From: Afipia sp. P52-10
GTDB taxonomy: Bacteria; Pseudomonadota; Alphaproteobacteria; Rhizobiales; Xanthobacteraceae
Reading direction: 5' to 3'
Length of the DNA: 64,000 bases
NCBI RefSeq assembly: GCF_000516555.1
Contig: NZ_AZSJ01000003.1
Span: forward strand, 2,384,814 to 2,448,813
Below are positions 18,194 through 27,285 of the stretch, piece by piece. A model generated the notes under the pieces. The model was not told the origin of the DNA. It saw nothing but the letters and a program-made list of their open reading frames with translations, and did no database searches. Numbering within the stretch: position 1 is the stretch's first letter; every line of letters begins with the position of its first letter. A program made the translations under genes and the position numbers.

Positions 18194-18229
18194 AGAGCGC
18201 GATGGGGTTCGAACGAACCCTCGCGCTCT
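18194..18229 (+). terminator. Large stem-loop after H1-like gene
   Basis: AGAGCGCGA (18194-18202) pairs perfectly with TCGCGCTCT (18221-18229). Inside, GGGTTC pairs with GAACCC around GAAC. It lies 30 bp after the H1-like stop. There is no T-run, so it may be a processing or dispersed element rather than an intrinsic terminator. Confidence 0.5.
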
Positions 18230-18319
18230 GGCGTGGTGATGAGCGGAGCAAAGCGGCCTCGCTTAGGTCTTCTGCGCCACGCGCGCCGACACAATCAGGA
18301 CGATGGTCGCAGGGAAGAT

Positions 18320-18345
18320 CGCGGCGGGTGCATCACCCCGCCGCG
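18320..18345. other. GC-rich inverted repeat
   Basis: CGCGGCGGG (18320-18328) and CCCGCCGCG (18337-18345) are perfect arms around an 8-base loop TGCATCAC. No adjacent gene explains it. Confidence 0.6.
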
Positions 18346-18404
18346 GACCTGATCCCGCGAGACGGCGACCGCGACGGTGGCCCGACGGCCGATTGCGGTC
18401 TCTC

Positions 18405-18500
18405 TGTCTTTGGGTCCTTGGTTTTGAGGCCACTTGGTTTTGAGGACCCATGGTTTTGGGGACTCGTGTCCTTTCGGATCCTTGTCTCCTGGGATTTCTC
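18405..18500. repeat. Degenerate 16-bp tandem repeat, six units
   Basis: Six 16-mers run without gaps: TGTCTTTGGGTCCTTG, GTTTTGAGGCCACTTG, GTTTTGAGGACCCATG, GTTTTGGGGACTCGTG, TCCTTTCGGATCCTTG, TCTCCTGGGATTTCTC. The three central units are the most alike. It is unrelated in period to the 14-bp array on the other side of the H1-like gene but shares T-rich/GG composition and a CTTG motif. Confidence 0.85.
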
Positions 18501-18926
18501 TTGCCCCCTCCTGGGATAGATCCTCGTCGTCCGGGATTTGGGTTTGGGCTTTGCATATGGGCGCCGCCCTGGGCTTTCGCGGTCCGTGTTCTGGTCGCTC
18601 CGCGCGAATCGCCCAGCCGCGCGCGTGACGTCATCGTCAGATCAGCCGCGAATCCCGCCGCGCCGGCAACGCGCGTGGCCATCGCGCCCCAAATTATTGT
18701 GACGCGAAAGCAACACCTGTTCCGCAACGTGTATCGAGATGCCGTCTACAAGCCTTGATTGCCTAAAAAGGCGGCACTTGCTTGGGTTTTTTGCTTTCCG
18801 CACAAGGCCAACACCCGCAGATTGTGGCCATCGCAGGGTCGTTCCGCGGCAGGATTGTCTGAGCCTGAGGGGTAACAGGGGCTTAGGGGGCTCGCCGCAC
18901 CAGTTTTTTGATCAATGGGGATCACA

Positions 18927-19943
18927 ATGAAGAAAGTTGGTTTGACAATCGCGGCGGTGCTCGCATTCGGCGGCTCCGCGTACGCGGCTGATATGCGGAT
19001 GCCGTACAAGGCGCCTCCGGCTCCCATCGTCGTTTCTCCGTGGGACTTCGCGTTCGGAGCGTCGATCAGCAGCGACTATCGCTTCCGTGGCATCGCCCAG
19101 TCGAACCGGAATCCGTCGGTCTCCGCCTATTTCGAGCCGCGCTACAACATCAACGACTCGCTGCAGCTCTACGCCGGTGTCGGCGGCGCCAGCATCTCGT
19201 TCCCGAACCGCGCCGCGGCTGAGATCGACGTCTACGGCGGTATCCGCCCGACCTTCGGCGCATTCGCCTTCGACTTCGGCGTGTGGGGCTACCTGTATCC
19301 GGGCGGCAAGTGCCAGTACGGCGCGGCCACCGACACCGCTGGCAATCCGCTCAGCGCCGAGTGTGCGGCCAACGTCATCGCGCCGAGCGGCAACGTGATG
19401 AAGAAGGACGTCAGCTTCTTCGAGGTCTACGGCAAGGTGCTGTGGACGATCAACGACCAGTGGGGTATCGGCGCGAACTACTACTACACGCCGTCGTACC
19501 TGAACTCCGGCGCCGACGGCCACTACGTGTCGGGCACCTTGAAGTGGACGGCTCCGGGCACGTTCCTGCCGGGCGGCGTCGGCATGTACGTCTCGGGTGA
19601 GTTCGGCCATCAGTTCCTCGGCACCACCGACTCGTTCTACGGCACCGGCATTCCCGACCCGGTCTCGGGTCTCGGCCCGTACCTGAACGGCATCAAGTTC
19701 AAGGACTACAGCACCTGGAACGCCGGCATCGGCTTCACCTACAAGGTGTTCACCCTCGACCTGCGCTACTCGGGCACCGACCTGAAGAAGGCCGACTGTA
19801 ACGCCTTCACCGGTGACTTCGGCGCCAGCTTCTCGTCTTCGTATTCGCCGATCAATCCGAGCGGCTATGGCTCCAAGTGGTGCGGTGACACGTTCATCGC
19901 CAAGTTCTCGGCCGACCTGGTTGCCTCGCAGCACCTGAAGTAA
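18927..19943 (+). CDS. TorF-family putative porin
   Basis: 338 aa. The start at ATG 18927 gives a clean signal peptide (MKKVGLTIAAVLAFGGSAYA); an upstream ATG at 18915 adds four residues. The mature protein reads as a beta-barrel: FAFGASISSDYRFRGIAQS (the Gcw_chp/TorF hallmark), QLYAGVGGASISF, GIRPTFGAFAFDFGVWGYLYPG. Four Cys occur in extracellular-type loops. It is an outer-membrane channel of unknown substrate and is probably abundant, as codon use is strongly biased. A strong terminator follows. Confidence 0.88.
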   Translation: MKKVGLTIAAVLAFGGSAYAADMRMPYKAPPAPIVVSPWDFAFGASISSDYRFRGIAQSNRNPSVSAYFEPRYNINDSLQLYAGVGGASISFPNRAAAEIDVYGGIRPTFGAFAFDFGVWGYLYPGGKCQYGAATDTAGNPLSAECAANVIAPSGNVMKKDVSFFEVYGKVLWTINDQWGIGANYYYTPSYLNSGADGHYVSGTLKWTAPGTFLPGGVGMYVSGEFGHQFLGTTDSFYGTGIPDPVSGLGPYLNGIKFKDYSTWNAGIGFTYKVFTLDLRYSGTDLKKADCNAFTGDFGASFSSSYSPINPSGYGSKWCGDTFIAKFSADLVASQHLK

Positions 19944-19967
19944 GCCGGACACCAACGATCGGGACGA

Positions 19968-20000
19968 GGGCGGCAGAGCGATCTGCCGCCCTTTCTCTTT
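19968..20000 (+). terminator. Rho-independent terminator of the porin gene
   Basis: GGGCGGCAGA (19968-19977) and TCTGCCGCCC (19982-19991) form a perfect 10-bp stem with loop GCGA, followed by TTTCTCTTT. Confidence 0.9.
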
Positions 20001-20092
20001 GCGGTTTCCTCCCCGTGCCTTGCGCGTCATGCGCGCCGCCGGCGAATGGTCCGCCGCTTGCTTCGATGAGGCGAGACTCGCGAGGAGGCACG

Positions 20093-20629
20093 ATGAGCCT
20101 GGATCTTAGGCCGAGCAACAAGCAGTGGGGCTGGAGAGCGGTGCGGGAGAGAGGCGCAGGCGGTGGCCTGGCGCGGCTCGCCGCGGCCGCGCTCGCCGGC
20201 CTTGGCTGCGGGCTTGCGATCTATGTGATGGAGCAGTCGTCGGCGCTGACGGCCTATCCGTTGGCGATGATCCCGTTCGCGACCTCGATCGTGCTGGTGA
20301 TCTGTCAGCCCGAGGCGCGCCCGGCCCGGCCACGGGCACTGATCGGCGGCCATCTGCTGTCCGCGCTGGTTGGCCTGCTGGTGCTCGGCCTCACCGGGCC
20401 CGGTTCCGTGGCCGCCGCAGCCGCCGTGGCGCTAGCTGTGCTGGCGATGATCCTCACCGATACGCTGCACCCGCCGGCCGGCATCAGCCCGCTGCTGGTG
20501 GTTGCGGGCAATCTGCCCTGGTCGTTCCTGATCGCGCCGGTGCTGGTTGGTGCGCTGATGCTGGCGGCGTTCGCCTTTCTCTGGCACCGCCTGGTGCTGC
20601 GCAACGGCTGGCCGGATCGCTGGCTCTGA
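20093..20629 (+). CDS. HPP-family integral membrane protein
   Basis: 178 aa from ATG 20093 with GAGGAGG at 20082-20088. It has four or five hydrophobic segments and the family's HPPAG motif in LTDTLHPPAGISPLLVV, preceded by PRALIGGHLLSALVGLL. HPP proteins are inner-membrane proteins; some plant and cyanobacterial members transport nitrite, but the role in this group is unknown. It converges with the ABC exporter gene, with only 9 bp between stops. Confidence 0.88.
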   Translation: MSLDLRPSNKQWGWRAVRERGAGGGLARLAAAALAGLGCGLAIYVMEQSSALTAYPLAMIPFATSIVLVICQPEARPARPRALIGGHLLSALVGLLVLGLTGPGSVAAAAAVALAVLAMILTDTLHPPAGISPLLVVAGNLPWSFLIAPVLVGALMLAAFAFLWHRLVLRNGWPDRWL

Positions 20630-20638
20630 CGTTTGGGC

Positions 20639-22375
20639 TCATGGTGCGGTTGCGCGCGGCGCCATCGCGAAGTGATCGCCCTTGCGTTCGAACGCAACGT
20701 TGCGGGTGTGGAAGGCGTGCAGCGTCGTGCGATGGCCGATCGAGACGATCGTCGTCTCCGGCAGTTGCTTCTGCACGAGCTGGTAGAGCGCGGCTTCCGA
20801 CGGCTCGTCCAGCGAGGCCGTGGCTTCGTCGAGGAACAGGATTTGCGGCTTCTGCAGCAGCGCGCGTGCCAGTCCGAGCCGCTGCTGTTCGCCGAGCGAC
20901 AGCGTTCGGTTCCAGTGGCCCTGTTCGTCGAGGCGGCTCGCCAGCACCGGCAGGCCGACTGCGTTCAGCGCGTCGCGCACCTGCTCGGCGCTGAAGGCAT
21001 TCTCCGATGACGGGTAAGCGATCGCGCCGTGCAGCGAGCCGACCGGGAAGTAAGGCCGCTGCGGCAGCATCATCAGTTTCGTGTTGGCCGGGACCGCGAT
21101 CTCGCCCTTGCCGAACGGCCAGATGCCGGCGATCGCCCGGAACAGTGTCGACTTGCCCGAGCCAGAGGGGCCCGTCACCAGCACATGCTCGCCGGCCTTA
21201 ACCGCAAAGCCATCGGCGGTCACCAGCGGTCGGCCGTCGGGGAGTTGCACGGTGAGATCCTTGATCGCCAGCGTGCCGCCATCCGCTGGCGTCACGCGCA
21301 CCGTGTCATCGCGCGCGGCGAGGTCGCGGGCTTTGTCGATCGAGGCCTCGAAGCCGTCGAGACGGGCGACCACCGCGCGCCACTCGGCCAGCGAGCGGTA
21401 GGCGGTGACGAAGAACGACAGCGCGGTGCGCACGCTGTCGAAGGCCGACGCGGTCTGCATCATGCCGCCGAGTTGCATCTTCTCGCCGAAATAGGCCGGC
21501 GCCACCAGGATGAAGGGGAACACGACGGCGGCCTGTCCGTAGCTCGCGGTGAAGGCCGTCAGCCGCTTGGTGCGGCTCATGATCTGCATCCAGTTCTCCA
21601 CCACCCGGCCGAATCGCTCCGTCAGCCGCTCGCGCTCGGCGTCCTCGCCGCGCAAAAGGGCGATCTGCTCGGCGTTCTCGCGCACCCGCACGAGGTTGAA
21701 GCGGAAGTCGGCCTCGACCCGCTGTTTGGTGAAGTTCAGCGCCACCAGCGGCTTGCCGATCCAGTGCGTCAGCAGCGTGCCGAAGATCGCATAGATCAGT
21801 GCACCCCAGACCAGATAACCGGGAAAGCTGACGTCCTTGCCGCCGATCTGCAGCGGCGCCGCCGCCGACAATCCCCACAGGATGACCACGAACGAGCCGA
21901 GCGTCACCACCGAATTCAACAAGCCAAGGCCGATCGTCAGCGTGCTCTCGACGAACTGGTTGACGTCCTCGGTCAGACGCTGGTCCGGGTTGTCGGCGGC
22001 ATCACCGGTGAGCTGCATGCGGTAGTGGTTGGCCCCCGTCAGCCAGCTGCCGAGATAGCGCTGCGTCAGCCAGCGGCGCCAGCGGATCTGCAGCCATTGG
22101 TTGAGGTAGATCTGGTAGACGGCAAGGGCGATGAACAGCGCCGCCAGCACCGAGAAGTAGATCAGCTCACTGACGAAGGTGTCCCAGTTGCGCTCCTGCA
22201 GCGCATTGTAGAACCGGCTGTTCCACTGGTTCAGCAGCACGTTGATGGTGACGATCGCCAGCTCGATCGCGATCACCACCGCGAGCAGGCCGCGCCCCGC
22301 CCATTTGTCTTCGGAGCGGAAGTAGGGCGCCGCAAGCCGCCATACGGTCGCAAGCGTCGAGCCGAGATTCTTCAC
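20639..22375 (-). CDS. ABC exporter, fused permease/ATPase, SbmA/BacA-YddA type
   Basis: 578 aa. The N-terminal half is an SbmA/BacA-like membrane domain (segment NVLLNQWNSRFYNALQERNW, then LTEDVNQFVESTLTIGLGLLNS). The C-terminal half is an ATPase with Walker A GPSGSGKST, Q-loop MMLPQRPYF, signature LSLGEQQRLGLAR and Walker B ILFLDEATASLDE. The signature has Leu where LSGGE has Gly, which is common in this subfamily. Such proteins move peptides, cobalamin-like molecules or long-chain fatty acyls; the substrate here is open. Transcribed alone. Confidence 0.9.
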   Translation of the reverse strand: MKNLGSTLATVWRLAAPYFRSEDKWAGRGLLAVVIAIELAIVTINVLLNQWNSRFYNALQERNWDTFVSELIYFSVLAALFIALAVYQIYLNQWLQIRWRRWLTQRYLGSWLTGANHYRMQLTGDAADNPDQRLTEDVNQFVESTLTIGLGLLNSVVTLGSFVVILWGLSAAAPLQIGGKDVSFPGYLVWGALIYAIFGTLLTHWIGKPLVALNFTKQRVEADFRFNLVRVRENAEQIALLRGEDAERERLTERFGRVVENWMQIMSRTKRLTAFTASYGQAAVVFPFILVAPAYFGEKMQLGGMMQTASAFDSVRTALSFFVTAYRSLAEWRAVVARLDGFEASIDKARDLAARDDTVRVTPADGGTLAIKDLTVQLPDGRPLVTADGFAVKAGEHVLVTGPSGSGKSTLFRAIAGIWPFGKGEIAVPANTKLMMLPQRPYFPVGSLHGAIAYPSSENAFSAEQVRDALNAVGLPVLASRLDEQGHWNRTLSLGEQQRLGLARALLQKPQILFLDEATASLDEPSEAALYQLVQKQLPETTIVSIGHRTTLHAFHTRNVAFERKGDHFAMAPRATAP

Positions 22376-22706
22376 CAGGCGGTCTCCTTAAACGACCGCC
22401 GGCGCGAGCGGCCGGCGGGGCAAATCATCGAGAGAGGAAAGGTTCGCAGATTTCGATTGCGGCGTCATCGGGCCGGGCAGGGAAAGGGCCGTCATTCTCC
22501 GCTCCCGCCGTGATGGCGAAAGCGTGGCGGCATCGTGCATCGTCGCCGGGCTGTGCAAGCGGTGTGCGCGCAAGGGTCTTGTTAAGGGGCTTGTTCGAAT
22601 GTCCGCTAGGGCGTGATGAGATTGGGATGAATCAGCCTCGCGCTTTAGCTTATTGTTTAAGCATGATCTTTTCGGAAAAACCCTTCGCACTTTTCCGGAT
22701 CATGCT
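22376..22706. other. Non-coding region between ABC exporter and hydrolase
   Basis: About 330 bp with no gene. The first ~230 bp are the upstream region of the ABC exporter, including GC inverted arms near 22389-22418. The last 100 bp are a composite dispersed repeat that touches the stop codon of the hydrolase gene. Confidence 0.65.
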
Positions 22707-22709
22707 TTA
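22607..22709. repeat. Composite dispersed palindromic repeat
   Basis: The right half has arms AGCATGATC (22660-22668) and GGATCATGCT (22697-22706), plus inner GGAAAA/TTTTCC. The left half begins AGGGCGTGATGAGATTGGG. I recall this two-part element as very frequent in Bradyrhizobium-group genomes. It abuts the hydrolase stop codon (TAA on the minus strand, 22709-22707), so the hairpin may serve as its transcript end. Related copies are near 40889, 43041, 53542 and 57194. Confidence 0.8.
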
Positions 22710-23582
22710 GCTCGCGGGCGGCTCGCCGACATTCTGCTTGAGGAAGGCAACCGTGCGCGACCAGGCGAGGTCCGCCGCCGCTTTGTTATAACGCGGGCCG
22801 CCGGTGTCGTTGTTGAAGGCGTGGTTGACACCCTCGTACACGTAGACGGTGTAGCGCTTGCCGGCGTCCTTCAGCGCCTGCTCCCAGGCGGGAATGCCGG
22901 GATTGACGGCGGTGTCGAGCCCCGCATAGTGCAGCAGCAGCGGCGCGGTGATGGCCTTCACCCGCGACTTGTCGGCCGGCACCGGGCCGTAATAGGCGAC
23001 GCCCGCGGCAAGCTCCGGGCTGGTCATGGCGAGGCGGTTGATCATGCCGCCGCCCCAGCAGAAGCCGATCGCGCCGGTCTTGCCGGTCGATTCCGGATGC
23101 TTGTTCAGGAAGCTGACGGCGGCGGCCGCCTGCTCCTGCACGTCCTCGAGACTGAGATTGCCGATCATGCTGCGCGCCTTGTCCTCGTCGGCGGGCGTGC
23201 CGCCGACCGTCGAGAGCAGGTCGACCGCGAGCACGAGAAAGCCCTCCAGCGCCATTCGTCGCGCCACATCCTGGATGTGCGGCGTCAGTCCGCGGTTCTC
23301 GTGGATGACCAGCACCGCCGGCCGTTTCACCTTGTTGGCCAGGCGCACCAGGTTGCCGTGCACATCGCCCTGCATGGTGTCGAACGAGGCCTTGTCCTGC
23401 ACCAGCCGCGGATCGTTCTCGGCGACGATCGCGGCGCGCGCATAGTTCGGCCGCAAGGTTTCGTAGGCGGCGGTGGCCGCAGCCGCAGAGCCCGCAAGCG
23501 CAGTGAGACGGTCGAAGAAATCGCGGCGGCTGATGCGGCCGTGGGTGAACCCGTCGTAGAGATCGATGATGCGCTGATCCAT
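22707..23582 (-). CDS. Dienelactone hydrolase family protein, probably Tat-exported
   Basis: 291 aa from ATG 23582. It has the alpha/beta-hydrolase core with the Cys-His-Asp triad of dienelactone hydrolases: Cys in GFCWGGG, Asp in HYAGLDTAVNPG and His in EGVNHAF. The motif HENRGLTPHIQDVARR is typical of the group. SRRDFFDR at residues 18-25 followed by an Ala-rich stretch resembles a twin-arginine signal, so a periplasmic location is likely. The substrate is unknown. A longer start at 23627 is possible. Confidence 0.88.
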   Translation of the reverse strand: MDQRIIDLYDGFTHGRISRRDFFDRLTALAGSAAAATAAYETLRPNYARAAIVAENDPRLVQDKASFDTMQGDVHGNLVRLANKVKRPAVLVIHENRGLTPHIQDVARRMALEGFLVLAVDLLSTVGGTPADEDKARSMIGNLSLEDVQEQAAAAVSFLNKHPESTGKTGAIGFCWGGGMINRLAMTSPELAAGVAYYGPVPADKSRVKAITAPLLLHYAGLDTAVNPGIPAWEQALKDAGKRYTVYVYEGVNHAFNNDTGGPRYNKAAADLAWSRTVAFLKQNVGEPPAS

Positions 23583-23855
23583 GGCGGTCGGTTCCTCATG
23601 AGACGTCGTGTTTGCGGCGGCGATCATGTCACGGCGATGATGGCGGATCATGGCGCGCAGTGTCACAGGCGCGTGATTGGCGCGATCCTTGCCCCGCGAG
23701 GACTTGGTGCTCGGTCTGCACGGCTGTCAAGACTAGTCATCGCGATCCGGACTCTTTAAAGCGCGAGGTGCTTGGGGTGAGTGATCAACGCGCCCGGGTT
23801 CTGTTTCGCATGAGCGTGCGGAGAGCGGCATCGCGTTCCGGCTGCATGCGTTGGA

Positions 23856-24296
23856 ATGGCGCGTCGCGTGATGGAGATGGATGTGCGATCGGTGGTGCAA
23901 TGGGGTGGCGTGTGGGTTGGTCTGTTGGTGGCCGCACTTGGTTCAAGCGTAGCGCCGTCGGCGGCGCAGAACGGATTTCCCTTCAACACCGAACTCACTC
24001 TGGAAGCGGCACCGATGCGCGGTTCGAAGCGGATTCCCAATCTCGAGATCGGTCCGAGCGGCGAGGTAATCATCGAACTGTGGTGCAAGGGCGCGCGCGG
24101 CCGCTTCTCGGTCGCCGGAGACACCATCGTCTTCGTGCCGGGCGCGGTGGACGATCGCGGCTGTCCGGCCGATCGCGCTGCGGCGGACGATGCGCTGCTG
24201 GCGGCGCTCGCCGATATCAGCGGCTGGCGGCGGCAGGGCGACGTGCTGGTACTAACGGGAACGAGGGAGCTACGCTTTCGCCGCAACACCAACTGA
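23856..24296 (+). CDS. Secreted META/HslJ-like small protein
   Basis: 146 aa at most. A signal peptide (VVQWGGVWVGLLVAALGSSVAPSAA) is followed by about 105 residues: ELTLEAAPMRGSKRIPNLEIG, ELWCKGARGRFSVAGDTIVFVPG, then two Cys-bearing segments. The pattern resembles proteins annotated as META-domain in Bradyrhizobium, but I assign this from memory only. ATGs at 23856, 23871 and 23877 are all possible; none has a strong ribosome site. It converges with the CrtI-like gene, 18 bp apart. Confidence 0.6.
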   Translation: MARRVMEMDVRSVVQWGGVWVGLLVAALGSSVAPSAAQNGFPFNTELTLEAAPMRGSKRIPNLEIGPSGEVIIELWCKGARGRFSVAGDTIVFVPGAVDDRGCPADRAAADDALLAALADISGWRRQGDVLVLTGTRELRFRRNTN

Positions 24297-24314
24297 TCGT
24301 GTCGCCGATGCGGC

Positions 24315-25853
24315 TCAGCCGCCGGCGATGATCGTGTCGGCGCAGGCTTGTCCGGCCTGGATCACGCCGTTGTAGCCGCCATACCCTCCATAGGCGGAGG
24401 CGAGATAGAGGCCATCGACCACCGTGCGCGGCGAGCGCGGCGTTTTCAACGGTGCTGTCGGTGGCACCGGTGCGAAGCCGTAGGCGGCACCGTTCGGCGC
24501 ATTGAGATAGCTCACCATCGAGCTCGCGGTGTTGAACGAGATCGCGGCGACGGCGGCCTGCAATCCCGGATAGAGCCGGTCGAGATAGGCGACTATCGCC
24601 TCCTGCCAGCGTGCGCGCTTGGCGGTGTAGACCGGTCGCTCCACGCCGCTCCAGTTGCTCAGGCGGTCGGTGCCGACGATGGAGATGATGTGCGGGTGCG
24701 CGGGCACGCCGGAATCGATTGCCGAATAGTTGACGATCGACATCGGCGGCATCGCGCTGCCGGGCTCGCCTGCGAACAGCGCCGTGCCTTTGGCATAGTC
24801 GTCGAGCGTGCTCATCCAGGGCGGCAGCAACTGGGTCGAATAGGCGGTGAGGCCGACCTCCGCCGGTGGGCGTGACAGGCCGAGGGTGAGCGCGAACAGC
24901 GACACCGACGGCGGGCGATCCGCGTAGCTCTCGCTCAGCGCGGTGCCTTCGGGGCGCGGCAGCAGCGCAGCGGCGATGCCGGGCGCGGCGTTGCTGACGA
25001 TGCGATCGGCTTCCACCGTCTGCGGATCGCCGCCGGCCTTGGCAACATGGGTAACGGCGCGGACGCGGCCCTTGCCGTCGGTCTCGATGCCGGTGGCGAC
25101 GCGGCGCAGGATCACCTCGCCGCCCGCCTGCTTGATCGCGCGGGCCAGCGCACTGGAAAGCCGCTGCGAACCGGTCTTCACATAGCGGCCGCCACTCTGC
25201 ACGTAGCCACCCTGTGCGCTCGCGAACACGATCCACCACAGCGTCGCCGGATCGTCGTGATAGTGCCAGAGATTGCCGGCGAGCGCGCATTTCACCCCTT
25301 CGTCGCGACCGAACGCCTGCTCGAGCCGCTGCGCCAATGACGCGTCCCAGTGGTTCAGCCCGGGCAGCGCGGCCTTCAGCCGGTCGAGGCTGTGCAGCGG
25401 GTTGTCGAACGTGCCTTCGCCCGCAAGCTTGCCGACCGCCTCGGCGATCTGCTCCATGTCGCTGAGGATCGCCGCGATGCCCGCGCGCGAATCCGGGAAG
25501 GCCTGCGCCAGTGCTGCCTGCGCGGCATCGAAGCCCGCGGGCAGAACGAACGGAGCCCGCAGCGGCCCGCCGCGCACCTCGTAGATCGATCCGGTGGAGA
25601 CCCATTCCAGCTTGTCCAGCACGCCGGCGCGGGTCAGCGCGCGGTGCTTCGGGTCGCGGGTATCTTCCGGACTGGAGGTTTTGTGCAGCGACGCCTCGAT
25701 GAACAGGTCGCCGGCCTTGTAGCTGGAGGCGGCGCCGCCGACCGAGTTGCCGCGCTCGATCACGAGCACCTTGCGCCCCTCGCGCGCGAGGATCGCTGCC
25801 GTCGTCAGCCCGCCGAGACCGGCGCCGATCACCACCACGTCATAGCGCGCCAT
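24315..25853 (-). CDS. FAD-dependent oxidoreductase, phytoene desaturase (CrtI)-like
   Basis: 512 aa. The N-terminal dinucleotide-binding motif VVVIGAGLGGLTTAAILAREG is followed by VIERGNSVGGAASSYKAGD, as in CrtI/carotene isomerase-like proteins (COG1233). The C-terminal FAD motif is VDGLYLASAYGGYGGYNGVIQAG. No other carotenoid genes are nearby, so a role in pigment synthesis is not supported; NAD(P)/FAD oxidoreductases of this family act on varied lipids. The exported unknown lies 88 bp upstream on the same strand and may be co-transcribed. Confidence 0.85.
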   Translation of the reverse strand: MARYDVVVIGAGLGGLTTAAILAREGRKVLVIERGNSVGGAASSYKAGDLFIEASLHKTSSPEDTRDPKHRALTRAGVLDKLEWVSTGSIYEVRGGPLRAPFVLPAGFDAAQAALAQAFPDSRAGIAAILSDMEQIAEAVGKLAGEGTFDNPLHSLDRLKAALPGLNHWDASLAQRLEQAFGRDEGVKCALAGNLWHYHDDPATLWWIVFASAQGGYVQSGGRYVKTGSQRLSSALARAIKQAGGEVILRRVATGIETDGKGRVRAVTHVAKAGGDPQTVEADRIVSNAAPGIAAALLPRPEGTALSESYADRPPSVSLFALTLGLSRPPAEVGLTAYSTQLLPPWMSTLDDYAKGTALFAGEPGSAMPPMSIVNYSAIDSGVPAHPHIISIVGTDRLSNWSGVERPVYTAKRARWQEAIVAYLDRLYPGLQAAVAAISFNTASSMVSYLNAPNGAAYGFAPVPPTAPLKTPRSPRTVVDGLYLASAYGGYGGYNGVIQAGQACADTIIAGG

Positions 25854-25941
25854 GATCAGTCACACTCCATCGATCGTCACGCGAGGAAGCGTCGCGCGTC
25901 GGCGAAGGATTATAGCGCCGCCCGCGATCATCTCCGCGCGA

Positions 25942-27144
25942 TCATTTCCAGGACGAGGTCTCCGCATCCCAGCGCTGCGCATCAAATGCCTGCGTCAAGG
26001 CATTGAGCGTCTGATTGTCGTTCAGCGACAGGCTTTCCTCGTCGTTGCCGCTGGCGTTCTCGTCGATGTTCAGCTTCGGCCCCGCGCTCTCGTCGACGGT
26101 TTCGATCGACGGGCTGCCGACCCACAATAGCAGGTGGTCGGAGCCGCCCGGTTTGTCGGCGGCGGCGAGGGCGGTGACGGTGATGGCCTCGGTCAGGCCA
26201 AGCGCCGGCACCACCGCGCTCGGCCGCTTCAGGCTGATCTTCAGTTCGCCGGTCACGTCATTCCAGGCCGACGAGATCAGCGTCGCCGGCAGCGCCTTCG
26301 CCAGCGCGGTTGCTACCGCGTTGGCGATTTTGTCGCGGTTGAGCTTGCCGCCCTCGCGCCAGCCGGCCGCGGGAAAGCGGAGCGTCCGCTCCATGTCCAT
26401 GGTGCCGTCGGTCCAGCCGGCTGCGATCACGCCGGGTTGGCCGCGCAGCTTGGTGAGGGTGTCCTGCGCGCGCTCCGGATCGACGGTGAGGTGCAGCACC
26501 TGTTCGCCGGAGCGCAGTTCGGCGCAGGACGCGATCAGGCCGTAGAGCGCGACCTGGACCGGCTGGCCGCGCAGACCCTTGGCGAAATCGGCGACCGCCT
26601 CGCGTGTCACCTTCACCGCGAGCGCTTCCGGCGAAACTTCGGTGAAATCGTCGGGCGTGCTGACGATGGTATCGTCGGACGCCTGCTGCTCCTGGAATTC
26701 CTTCTCGCTCGTGTCGGCGGTTTCGCTCGATGCGATCTCCGACATGGTGTCGCCGATCGTCACCATGCCGGTGAAGTCGAACGTCTTGCCGTTCGGCTTG
26801 CGCGTCAGATCGACCGTGATCGGCAGCTTGTCGTCCTGGCTCTGGGTCTTGCCGGCGAGCTTTTCGCCCGTGACGCTCAGATTGAGCACGAACCGATCGG
26901 TGCGTTCGCTGCGGCCGGGCACCGGAAAGCAGACGTCGAGGGTGGCGGCCGTCAGTTTACCGCTCTGGCGCGTCTCTTTCAGGATCACGTCGGCGCGGTC
27001 GTCGGCGAGACCGCTCAGATAGGTGAAGTAGCGGATTTCGTTTGCGGGCGGGGCCTTGGCGGCCTTGTTGGCTTGGGCGTAGGCCGTCGAGAGAGCGGCC
27101 AGACCGGTCAGGGCCAGGATCGAAAGCGAAGCCGTCGCGCGCAT
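25942..27144 (-). CDS. Exported protein of unknown function
   Basis: 400 aa from ATG 27144, which begins a clear signal peptide (MRATASLSILALTGLAALSTAYAQ). I do not recognise a domain. An acidic, Ser/Thr-rich segment near residues 140-170 (SETADTSEKEFQEQQASDD) divides two folded-looking parts. The second half has repeated VTGELKISLKRP-type strands and ends in an acidic tail with DENASGNDEESLS. Only two Cys are present. It lies between groEL and the CrtI-like gene on the same strand, but the groEL terminator separates it from groEL. Confidence 0.75.
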   Translation of the reverse strand: MRATASLSILALTGLAALSTAYAQANKAAKAPPANEIRYFTYLSGLADDRADVILKETRQSGKLTAATLDVCFPVPGRSERTDRFVLNLSVTGEKLAGKTQSQDDKLPITVDLTRKPNGKTFDFTGMVTIGDTMSEIASSETADTSEKEFQEQQASDDTIVSTPDDFTEVSPEALAVKVTREAVADFAKGLRGQPVQVALYGLIASCAELRSGEQVLHLTVDPERAQDTLTKLRGQPGVIAAGWTDGTMDMERTLRFPAAGWREGGKLNRDKIANAVATALAKALPATLISSAWNDVTGELKISLKRPSAVVPALGLTEAITVTALAAADKPGGSDHLLLWVGSPSIETVDESAGPKLNIDENASGNDEESLSLNDNQTLNALTQAFDAQRWDAETSSWK

Positions 27145-27285
27145 TGCAGTCCCCAAAAGCAATCAGATTCGAGGGCAATGTACAGTCCCGCGCCGTCCGG
27201 CGATACGCCGGAATGCGCGCATCGCGCGGGAGCGCGCGGAACCATGTGGCGGGAACGCGAAGCTCCATCGTCCTGTCACAAAAAA

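Larger units (their letters stand above)
18165..18926. other. Long non-coding region with hairpins, tandem array and porin leader
   Basis: About 760 bp without a convincing gene. In order it holds a large stem-loop (18194-18229), a GC stem (18320-18345), a 16-bp tandem array (18405-18500) and a stretch of mixed composition to 18735. The region upstream of the porin gene includes an A/T-richer part (GCCTAAAAAGGC near 18759). A 154-codon open frame on the minus strand (18263-18727) crosses the repeats and looks fortuitous. Confidence 0.6.

Noticed and set aside
18263-18727. 154-codon minus-strand frame with a hydrophobic C-terminus
   Set aside because: Crosses the 16-bp array and an Arg-rich shadow region; no signal, start context or homology that I recognise.
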